Positions 6,642 to 13,116 of a stretch of 34,702 bases of DNA are shown piece by piece. How positions within the stretch are numbered: the stretch's first letter is position 1; each line of letters opens with the position of its first letter. A program made the position numbers and the translations under genes. Source of the stretch: Treponema sp. (lineage in GTDB: Bacteria; Spirochaetota; Spirochaetia; Treponematales; Treponemataceae); the NCBI GenBank assembly GCA_024682655.1, contig JAIKYZ010000068.1, forward strand, positions 1 to 34,702. Reading direction: 5' to 3'. The notes under the pieces were generated by a model. That model worked only from the letters and a program-made list of their open reading frames with translations. It had not been told where the DNA came from and did not search any database.

Positions 6642-8564
6642 CTACTCAGCTGGAATAATTATGTAAGTTCCCGAAATAATATGGTCTGGATTGTTGATTC
6701 CATTCCATCTGGCAAGATATTTGTATTTCCATGGATCCTTATAATAGGTGTCACAAATATCCCAAAGAGTATCTCCCCATTTAATTTTGTATTTTATGCT
6801 TTCAGCTTTCTTTTCTTCTTTTACTGGTGGTGGAAGTGGTTCAACTTCTTCTGCTTCTTCAATTACGATGATTTCATCTTCTTTAGCTTCTGGTACAGTT
6901 TCTGGAACTTCTTCTACAATTTCTTCTTCTGGAGTTATGATTTCTTCTGGAATTTCTTCTTCCTGAACTTCTTCTGGAATAGTACTTTCTACTGGGGCTT
7001 CAATTACTTCTTGGACTTTTGTATTTTTCTTATTAATAAGATTATATTTTGAAGGAATTATGAATAAAACCAGGAGTGTTGCAATAATACAAATGATTGC
7101 ACAGGTAATACAAATAATTACCGGTACTTTAGTTTTTTTCTGAACCTCTTCATCGCTGTGTTTTCCAGGTTCTCCAAGTTCAGTTTCTGTATCGTAAAGA
7201 CCTGTAAAACTTAAACCATTGCCCATTGGGCTAGTAGAACTTTCATCCATATCTTTAAATATATCCTCATCAAGTTGATTTTCGTTATTTTCGCTGCTTT
7301 CGCCAAAATCTGGCAAATCAAAAGAATCTTCTGTTTGAGTATGAACATCACTTTCGCCGCTTTCTTCTGCAAAATCATCATTTGGAAGATTAAAATCAAA
7401 GTCCGGCAGAATATTGTCATCAACTAATGGATCTTCCTGAGTATTGTCAGTAAGAGTTAAATCATCGCTGGCAAGAGTCTCGTCAGCAGGGCTTTCTTCT
7501 GTGGTATCTTCTGGTAAAGCAAAATCATCTCCGGAAAGTGTGTCGTCTAAATTAAAATCATCACTTTCAAGAGTCTGGTCAGCTGGACTTTCCTCTGTGG
7601 TATCTTCTGGGATATTAAAATCGTCGCTTGAAAGTGTGTCGTCTAAATTAAAATCATCACTTTCAAGAGTCTGGTCGGCTGGGCTTTCTTCTGTGGTATC
7701 TTCTGGGATATTAAAATCATCTGCGGAAAGTGTGTCGTCTAAATTAAAATCATCACTTTCAAGAGTCTGGTCAGCTGGACTTTCTTCTGTATCTTCTGGT
7801 AAAGCAAAATCGTCGTCTGCCAAAGTATCTTCACTTTCGTTTTTATCTTCTTCAAAATCAGGAATTGGGGCAAAATCCATTTCTTCTGTTGATAAGGCTT
7901 CTTCCTCTACAACTTCTGGATTTTCAATATCATCGCTGCTTGCAAAATCTTCTGTGTCATTCTGGGCATCGCTTTCTTCTAAAGTAAAATCAGATTGGTC
8001 TGGGTTACTATTTGCTTCTGGATCTCCCAAAGTAAAATCATCTTCAGAAAATTCTTCAGTTTCTTTATTTTCTTCTTTATCGCGAAGGGCAGAGGCGGCT
8101 GCTAATAAACCAAGTCCACCAATAGCGGCTGCTTTTGCGGTAGAATTATCTTCTTCAGCTTCTTCATTTTCTTCTGGATCTTCAACAATTGTATCGGAAA
8201 TATTGTAATCATCAGTGTGAAGTCTTTCTTCCATAGTTCTAGAAACTAAAGTGATTGTAGTATTACTCTGCTCTCCAGTTTCAGGATCGATAATTTTTGC
8301 CGAAAGTTCATTATTTTCATCAATAGAAACCTGGAAAGTAATGTCAGGTTCACCATTTGGATGTTCAAGAAGATTTTCGATTTGAAGGGAATCTACGTAT
8401 TCTGCATCGTCCATTGTGCAATTTGCAGATCTATAAAGATCAACCATAATCTTTGTTTGATTATTATGAGCGGTTGTAAGGTCTAAGCTTTTTTGACCAG
8501 GTCTTCCTTCATCTAAAACAGGATAAAATGAACCGTCTGCAAGTTTAATTCCAATAGTTTTCAT
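6642..8564 (-). CDS. LysM membrane protein with DnaK substrate-binding-like N-terminus
   Basis: Seen: 640 residues in four parts. Residues 1-110 (MKTIGIKLADGSFYPVLDEG, HNNQTKIMVDLYRS, EPDITFQVSIDENNELSAK) follow the order and spacing of the beta-sandwich substrate-binding domain of DnaK/Hsp70, without any ATPase domain. Residues 110-478 are extremely acidic and low-complexity, with three exact-length 32-residue repeats (262-357). Residues 479-503 form one membrane segment (VPVIICITCAIICIIATLLV). Residues 504-590 are a Pro/Glu-rich stalk, and 591-638 a LysM domain (YKIKWGDTLWDICDTYYKDP...YIIIP) that would bind peptidoglycan. Topology inferred: N-terminus in the cytoplasm, LysM in the periplasm. 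It heads the operon with the lytic transglycosylase and antiporter, suggesting a cell-wall role. AGGAGA precedes the ATG. The DnaK resemblance is read by eye. Confidence 0.8.
   Translation of the reverse strand: MKTIGIKLADGSFYPVLDEGRPGQKSLDLTTAHNNQTKIMVDLYRSANCTMDDAEYVDSLQIENLLEHPNGEPDITFQVSIDENNELSAKIIDPETGEQSNTTITLVSRTMEERLHTDDYNISDTIVEDPEENEEAEEDNSTAKAAAIGGLGLLAAASALRDKEENKETEEFSEDDFTLGDPEANSNPDQSDFTLEESDAQNDTEDFASSDDIENPEVVEEEALSTEEMDFAPIPDFEEDKNESEDTLADDDFALPEDTEESPADQTLESDDFNLDDTLSADDFNIPEDTTEESPADQTLESDDFNLDDTLSSDDFNIPEDTTEESPADQTLESDDFNLDDTLSGDDFALPEDTTEESPADETLASDDLTLTDNTQEDPLVDDNILPDFDFNLPNDDFAEESGESDVHTQTEDSFDLPDFGESSENNENQLDEDIFKDMDESSTSPMGNGLSFTGLYDTETELGEPGKHSDEEVQKKTKVPVIICITCAIICIIATLLVLFIIPSKYNLINKKNTKVQEVIEAPVESTIPEEVQEEEIPEEIITPEEEIVEEVPETVPEAKEDEIIVIEEAEEVEPLPPPVKEEKKAESIKYKIKWGDTLWDICDTYYKDPWKYKYLARWNGINNPDHIISGTYIIIPAE
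7494..7781 (-). repeat. Three tandem 96-bp repeats inside the LysM gene
   Basis: Residues 262-293, 294-325 and 326-357 repeat a 32-residue unit beginning SPADQTLESDDFNLDDTLS and ending near NIPEDTTEE. Diverged partial copies follow at 358 and precede at ~245. The DNA copies are nearly identical; the word GTGTCGTCTAAATTAAAATC recurs on the plus strand at a 96-base period near 7540, 7636 and 7732. Such young repeats can change copy number by slippage or recombination without breaking the frame. Confidence 0.9.
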
Positions 8565-8625
8565 AGATTCTCCTAAAATTTTAAAAATTCTATTGATGTT
8601 AAATTATCGGCATAATTCACTTATA

Positions 8626-8654
8626 AGAATATGTTATTTTTATAAAAAAGTTAA
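8626..8654 (-). promoter_or_regulatory. Promoter of the LysM-transglycosylase-antiporter operon
   Basis: On the minus strand TTAACT (8654-8649), a 17-base spacer and TATTCT (8631-8626) form a sigma-70-like promoter about 60 bases before the ATG. Assigned by similarity to consensus and spacing. Confidence 0.5.
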
Positions 8655-8682
8655 TTGTCTGGACCGGCGATTTTAGAAGGGC

Positions 8683-8711
8683 AAAAAAAAATGCCACCCA
8701 AAAGAGTGGCA
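8683..8711 (-). terminator. Intrinsic terminator after the YD-like repeat protein gene
   Basis: TGCCAC (8692-8697) pairs with GTGGCA (8706-8711). On the minus strand the hairpin is followed by a run of nine T residues, a standard rho-independent terminator 21 bases past the stop codon of the gene at 8733. Confidence 0.85.
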
Positions 8712-8732
8712 CTTGAATATCTTTATTTTGAA

Positions 8733-9563
8733 TTAGTAAACGTAAGTAATATCTTTCATTGAAACAAGTTCATTTACAGTTGTATCGAATTTGTTTGCAA
8801 TATTGTATTCAGAAACTTTTGTAATATTTCCGTTTTCATTGTATTTGATTACAAGTCTTGCAGAAACTTCTTTATTTGAATCGTAAGTTGTGATTTCTGA
8901 CAAAGTTCCGTTTGCTGCATATCTGAAAACTTCCTGAGTTGTTTTGTTATAGAAGCTGTCTAAATATGTAATTGTATCGATGTTTCCATCTTCTGTGTAA
9001 GCATAAGATTTTCTTTCATCCAAAGAACCATCTGAATTGTAAAGAGATTCTGTTTCAAGTTTTCCAGAAAGATTATATTTGTAGATTGTCTTCCAAACTA
9101 AAGCACCATCTCCATCATAACCAGTTTCTTCTGTAAGAGTTCCAGCTTCGTAAGTGTAGATGATTTTTGCTTTAAGAACATCGTTTGCGTCATATTCTGA
9201 ACATTCGTCCTTAAATCCACCTTTGTAAGAAATAATGTTTTTCCAAACAATTTCGTCTTCGGCATTTCTGCATTCTTCTCCTAAAAGGAAACCTTTATTG
9301 TCGTAAGAAGAAGTAATCTTGCTGATAACAGTATCTCTTGGGGTTAATTCCAAAGATTCAACCTTTCTGCCAAAATTATCAAAAGTGTGAGTAATTTTTA
9401 CGTTTGGTGTTCTGTAATAAGTTCCAAATTTAGAAGCGATTGTAAAATCAGTTACAGTGTAACTTTTTACTTTTCCTGAAACTGGAACGTAATTAAAAAT
9501 ATCAGCTGCAAAAACTGAAAGTCCAAGGCTTGCAACTAAAAGGAATGATAATAATTTTTTCAT
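8733..9563 (-). CDS. Secreted protein of YD-like beta repeats
   Basis: Seen: 276 residues. The first 19 (MKKLLSFLLVASLGLSVFA, then ADIFN) are a clear signal peptide with a type I cleavage site and no lipobox, so the product should be periplasmic or exported. From residue ~50 there are about seven imperfect units of 20-26 residues built around 'Y..dGxLxxExxYdxdGxLxxkxxYxY', for example YDNKGFLLGEE, YEAGTLTEETGYDGDGALVWK, YNLSGKLETESLYNSDGSLDER and YNENGNITKVSEY. The pattern resembles RHS/YD or MORN-like beta repeats, but there is no RHS core or toxin domain. The function is unknown to me. It is monocistronic, with GAGAGG before the ATG and its own terminator, and lies divergent to the IlvY-like regulator. 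Confidence 0.8.
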   Translation of the reverse strand: MKKLLSFLLVASLGLSVFAADIFNYVPVSGKVKSYTVTDFTIASKFGTYYRTPNVKITHTFDNFGRKVESLELTPRDTVISKITSSYDNKGFLLGEECRNAEDEIVWKNIISYKGGFKDECSEYDANDVLKAKIIYTYEAGTLTEETGYDGDGALVWKTIYKYNLSGKLETESLYNSDGSLDERKSYAYTEDGNIDTITYLDSFYNKTTQEVFRYAANGTLSEITTYDSNKEVSARLVIKYNENGNITKVSEYNIANKFDTTVNELVSMKDITYVY

Positions 9564-9676
9564 ATTTTAAATCCTCTCAAAAAAAGTTATACTATTTAAA
9601 TATCGGATAAGGTAAAGTAATTTTATACCATAAAGCAAAAAAAATAAAAGAAATTTGGAAAAATTAAGGAATTTCT

Positions 9677-10567
9677 ATGGATTTTTATGAACTGAATGCT
9701 TTTCTGGAACTTTCAAAAATTTTACATTTTGGAAAAGCCGCAGAACATTTAAATATGAGCCCCTCCGCTTTAAGCAGGATTATTAATCGTCTGGAAGAAG
9801 AAACTCATTCTACTTTACTGGATAGAAATAATCGCCAGGTACAATTAACTGCCGAAGGTAAGACTTTTAAGAAATTTGCCCAGGATGTTTTGGAAAAGCA
9901 AAATGAATTAAAAGAAGAAATTGGTGGTCAAAGTCAAATTATAAAAGGAACTCTACATCTTTATGCTTCTGTTACCGCCTGTTATACAATTCTTCCAGAT
10001 TTTATTAAAAGACTTACCGAACGTTATCCAAATATTCAGCTTAGCGTAGAAACTGGAGACCCTGCCGGAGCCGTTGCCGCTGTAAAAGAAAATCGTGCAA
10101 TGCTTGCAGTTGCTGCCATCCCGGAAAATGGACTTGCCCAGATGGAAACTGTGAGTGTAATTAAAACTCCACTCGTTTATGCCGCTGCAAAAAATGGACC
10201 TTACACAAATCTTCAAGGTTCGCCCCAGGATATTCTTTCTACCGTTCCTTTAGTTCTTCCAAAAACAGGACTTGCCCGCCGTCGTTTTGAAAAGTGGACA
10301 AAATCAAGAAATGTAAAGGCAAATATTGCTGCCGAAACAGAAGGAAATGAAGCTATTCTGGCCCTTGCAGATTTAGGACTGGGAATTGGACTGGTTCCTC
10401 AAATAGTTTTAGAAAACGGCCCCTACAAGGGGGAATTTATAATTCACACAGCCGGTAATACTTTAGGATATTATGATGTAGGATTTATTCGAAAAGCAGA
10501 TTTTTCGGGTACAAAATCTTCAAAAAGAATATTTGATGCGGTTATAAATATTTTAAATACATATTAG
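9677..10567 (+). CDS. ilvY: LysR-family regulator, IlvY-like
   Basis: Seen: 296 residues. The N-terminal winged helix reads MDFYELNAFLELSKILHFGKAAEHLNMSPSALSRIINRLEEE...LLDRNNRQVQLTAEG. Several segments match what I know of IlvY specifically: the RLEEE and RNNR pair, LYASVTACYTILPDFIKRLTERYPNIQLSVETGD at the start of the effector domain, ARRRFEKW, and GNEAILALADLGLGIGLVPQIVLENGP. Family knowledge: IlvY activates ilvC (ketol-acid reductoisomerase) on binding acetolactate or acetohydroxybutyrate. No ilvC or other branched-chain gene lies in this window; the usual divergent partner position is taken by the YD-like repeat protein. AAGGA precedes the ATG. It appears co-transcribed with the next gene (eight-base gap). 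Confidence 0.8.
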   Translation: MDFYELNAFLELSKILHFGKAAEHLNMSPSALSRIINRLEEETHSTLLDRNNRQVQLTAEGKTFKKFAQDVLEKQNELKEEIGGQSQIIKGTLHLYASVTACYTILPDFIKRLTERYPNIQLSVETGDPAGAVAAVKENRAMLAVAAIPENGLAQMETVSVIKTPLVYAAAKNGPYTNLQGSPQDILSTVPLVLPKTGLARRRFEKWTKSRNVKANIAAETEGNEAILALADLGLGIGLVPQIVLENGPYKGEFIIHTAGNTLGYYDVGFIRKADFSGTKSSKRIFDAVINILNTY

Positions 10568-10575
10568 GAATTGTT

Positions 10576-11358
10576 ATGAATCAAAAACAGTGGGAAATTT
10601 TTTGCGATGTTAAAAAGGAATTTAAGGCTAAAGTTCAAGAATGGGTAAAACTTGCTCCTGAATTAAAAGAATTACAGAAAACTGCCGCCTTGGACGCTGG
10701 AACTCCAGAATACCCCTTTGAAAATACTCTTGTTTACAATCGAGATTTAGATAAAATTACTCCCTTGGACGATATAAGGCTGATAGTAATTGGCGATAAT
10801 CCCGGAAAAGATGAACAACTGGAAAAAAATAATCGTTACCTTGTAGGACTAGCCGGAAAAATAGCTGAAGGATATTTTAAACGGAATCCGCAATTGGGAG
10901 TGGACTTTCGCAAAAATGTAATTATCTTGAATAAAACTCCAGTTCACTCTGCAAAAACAATTCAACTTAAAAAAATAATAAAGGCTGGCGGACCTAAAAT
11001 CCAAAAATTAATAGAAGACAGTCAAATCTGGATGGCAGAAAAAACAGCCGCCCTACACATTGATTTATGTAAAGCTTCAGATTCCTCTGACGGTTCAGTA
11101 AGCCCTGAAATCTGGCTTGTGGGCTATTCTGAATTAAAAGAAAGGGGCATTTTTACTCTTTACAGAGATCAGTTAAAAAAAGCCTATCAAAAGGATTCAG
11201 ACCTTTGGGAAAAAGTTTTTGTTTTCCAGCATTTTTCTATGAACTGTTTTACAAAAGACTTAGATAAATTTTGCAAAAAAAATGGTGAAGAATCCCAGAA
11301 TTTATTGGAAACTCTTCACCGTTTAGGTTCAATTCACAAAAAAGAAATATTTATTTAG
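10576..11358 (+). CDS. Uracil-DNA-glycosylase-fold-like protein
   Basis: Seen: 260 residues, no signal or membrane segment. The core LIVIGDNPGKDEQ (69-81), YLVGLAGKIAEGYF (88-101) and NVIILNKTPVHS (114-125) mirrors motif 1 of the UDG superfamily (family 4/5: 'G.aPG..E....rpFvG.aG.lL' followed by 'N..kcrPp'). A later VFVFQHFSMNC (215-224) sits where UDGs have the His-Pro-Ser loop, but has His-Phe-Ser instead. The Fe-S cysteines of family 4 are not visible. Family knowledge: UDGs excise uracil from DNA. Inference: a divergent member of the fold, possibly with another substrate; activity is not assured. It shares a transcript with the IlvY-like gene. Its last eight bases overlap the end of the convergent WecA-like gene. 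Confidence 0.6.
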   Translation: MNQKQWEIFCDVKKEFKAKVQEWVKLAPELKELQKTAALDAGTPEYPFENTLVYNRDLDKITPLDDIRLIVIGDNPGKDEQLEKNNRYLVGLAGKIAEGYFKRNPQLGVDFRKNVIILNKTPVHSAKTIQLKKIIKAGGPKIQKLIEDSQIWMAEKTAALHIDLCKASDSSDGSVSPEIWLVGYSELKERGIFTLYRDQLKKAYQKDSDLWEKVFVFQHFSMNCFTKDLDKFCKKNGEESQNLLETLHRLGSIHKKEIFI

Positions 11359-12496
11359 TTTCTTTTTTTTCTTCTGTACTTTCTTTTGTTTCGCTGCCAG
11401 AAGATTCTGTAGCTTCTAATTTTCCTTTTTCTTTTAGTACATTTTCTGCGGCCTGCTTCTGAAGATTGTATCTTTTATTTGTGTAGTGAATAATTCCAAA
11501 GAATAAAAGCATAAAGACTAAATCTTCAATTAGAATTGCAGAACCCTTGGCACTTACCATATTTCCATTGATATTTGTTTTACCCAGGAAGTGGGCAAGG
11601 ATTACAGAAAGGCTGAGTAAAACCTGAATGATTGCAACTAAATATAAAGCATGTTTTTGAGTGTAGCCAAGATTTAATAATTTATGGTGCAAATGAGAAC
11701 GGTCTGGCGACATAATATCTTTCTTTTCTCTTAAACGTCTCCAGATTGCGGCAACAGTATCAAATACTGGGAAAGAAGTTAAAACAAGCATTACAAAGAA
11801 TTTATTGTATTCAAATACATCGCTACTAGAGTAAAGTGGAATTGTAGCAATCATAAAGCCTAAGAATTGACTTCCGTTATCACCCATAAAGATTTTAGCA
11901 GGAGGCCAGTTAAAGCAAAGGAATCCTAAAACAGAACCTGCAAGGATAAAGCATAAATTTGCTTCTGTATTTCCAGAAAGAGTATAAAGAACTCCTAAAG
12001 TTACTAATGCGGTAAAAGTTAAAGTTCCACAAAGACCGTCTAATCCATCAATAAGGTTGTAAGCGTTGATTACACCTAAAATCCATCCAAAAGTAAGGAT
12101 GTAACTTAAGATTGTAGGTAAGTGCCAGCCAAAAATTTGAGTGAATCTATAATCATTAAAAGTAACGATTGTAACAGCCAGTAACTGGAATAATAATTTT
12201 ACAAGGGCAGGAAGATTTTTTAAGTCATCAATAATTCCGCAGGTAAAAATAATAAGAGCCGCAACAAGAATAGGAAGATTGTCCCAGATACTAATTCTCT
12301 GAGTTAATGCTAAAAAAAGCACTGTGGAAATAATAAAAGAAGCAAAAATACCAATTCCACCAATTCTAGGAATATTACCCGAATGAATCTTTCTTGAACT
12401 CTGATAATCGTACAATTCTCTCTTTTTACAAAACTTAATAATAAGTGGCATAAAACAAAGAGACAGTACAAAAGATAATAAAACAAAAATGTACAT
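11351..12496 (-). CDS. wecA: Undecaprenyl-phosphate sugar-1-phosphate transferase, WecA/TagO type
   Basis: Seen: 381 residues with about ten or eleven membrane segments. Diagnostic cytoplasmic motifs of the family are all present: GIIDDLKNLPALVK (87-100), the catalytic NAYNLIDGLDGL (144-155), FMGDNGSQFLGF (203-214) and the DRSHLHHKLL box (265-274), which is the WecA/TagO form rather than that of MraY. Reaction: transfer of GlcNAc-1-phosphate (or a related sugar phosphate) from the UDP-sugar to undecaprenyl phosphate, the first step of many surface glycan pathways. The C-terminal ~30 residues are a charged Lys/Glu tail. No other glycan gene is adjacent. The best promoter (12503-12532) puts the transcript start at the ATG itself. 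Its 3' end overlaps the convergent gene by eight bases with no terminator between them. Confidence 0.88.
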   Translation of the reverse strand: MYIFVLLSFVLSLCFMPLIIKFCKKRELYDYQSSRKIHSGNIPRIGGIGIFASFIISTVLFLALTQRISIWDNLPILVAALIIFTCGIIDDLKNLPALVKLLFQLLAVTIVTFNDYRFTQIFGWHLPTILSYILTFGWILGVINAYNLIDGLDGLCGTLTFTALVTLGVLYTLSGNTEANLCFILAGSVLGFLCFNWPPAKIFMGDNGSQFLGFMIATIPLYSSSDVFEYNKFFVMLVLTSFPVFDTVAAIWRRLREKKDIMSPDRSHLHHKLLNLGYTQKHALYLVAIIQVLLSLSVILAHFLGKTNINGNMVSAKGSAILIEDLVFMLLFFGIIHYTNKRYNLQKQAAENVLKEKGKLEATESSGSETKESTEEKKETK

Positions 12497-12502
12497 AACC
12501 TT

Positions 12503-12532
12503 AATATAAATCAGAATGCTAACTTATTTCAA
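12503..12532 (-). promoter_or_regulatory. Promoter of the WecA-like gene, -10 six bases from ATG
   Basis: On the minus strand TTGAAA (12532-12527), an 18-base spacer and TATATT (12508-12503) form a good sigma-70-like promoter. Only AAGGTT separates the -10 from the ATG, so transcription should start at the first codon. Confidence 0.5.
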
Positions 12533-12551
12533 GAATAATTAATTTTTTGGA

Positions 12552-12574
12552 TGACACTTAGGGAAAAATTGTCA
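12552..12574. promoter_or_regulatory. Inverted repeat in the divergent spacer
   Basis: TGACA (12552-12556) and TGTCA (12570-12574) are inverted around 13 bases in the AT-rich spacer between the WecA-like gene and the small membrane protein gene. It could be an operator, but the short arms give limited support. The rest of the 196-base spacer shows nothing else clear. Confidence 0.25.
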
Positions 12575-12692
12575 CACTTTAACAAGTTTTTCTTAATAGC
12601 AAGACTTAATATTTTCTTATATCAAGATAGTTTATTTTCTAAATACCTTATGATAAAATTAAATAACATTTTTTAAGAGAGGTTATAAAAAA

Positions 12693-13115
12693 ATGGCAAA
12701 AAAAAGTAAATCATTAAATCTTTTATATTTACTTGGAATGGTATTAGTTGCAGTTGGCTTCTGTTTACCATTATTTTTTATGAAAAATCCAATTACTGGT
12801 AAAATTGTAGCTGGAAAAACAACAGGCTGGAATTTTATTAATTTCAACAGAGATGTTCTTACATCACTCGGAGCACTTTTTATTTTTATTGGTGCTGCTG
12901 CAGGTGTTTTATTCAGCTTCCTTAAATTAAATAAGGCAAGACTTTTAAAGTGCATAACTTTGCTTTTGATTTTGGTTGGCGCAATTCTTATTTTTGTAGC
13001 TTTCAACAATTCTGCAATTTCTCAGTTAGTTGGAAAAGGCGCCCTTAAACATGCCTTTGTTGGTTTGTATATGATTGTTGCTGGTTGGGTTGTTGCTTTA
13101 ATCGGCTGGCTATAA
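12693..13115 (+). CDS. Small four-helix membrane protein of unknown function
   Basis: Seen: 140 residues with a short basic N-terminus (MAKKSKSLN) and four hydrophobic segments at about 9-30, 56-78, 83-104 and 118-140. The loop between the first two is NPITGKIVAGKTTGWNFINFNRD, which should face outside if the positive N-terminus stays inside. I do not recognise a family. GAGAGG lies ten bases before the ATG. The gene stands alone, divergent from the WecA-like gene, and its stop codon is one base from the stop of the convergent Rsm22-like gene. The tight ends and regular coding pattern support it as a real gene. Confidence 0.75.
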   Translation: MAKKSKSLNLLYLLGMVLVAVGFCLPLFFMKNPITGKIVAGKTTGWNFINFNRDVLTSLGALFIFIGAAAGVLFSFLKLNKARLLKCITLLLILVGAILIFVAFNNSAISQLVGKGALKHAFVGLYMIVAGWVVALIGWL

Positions 13116-13116
13116 T

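Noticed and set aside
7444..8208. Open plus-strand frame of 254 codons, Ser-rich
   Set aside because: It is the antisense of the acidic repeat region of the LysM gene; poly-Ser arises from the complement of Glu/Asp-rich codons, and there is no ribosome site.
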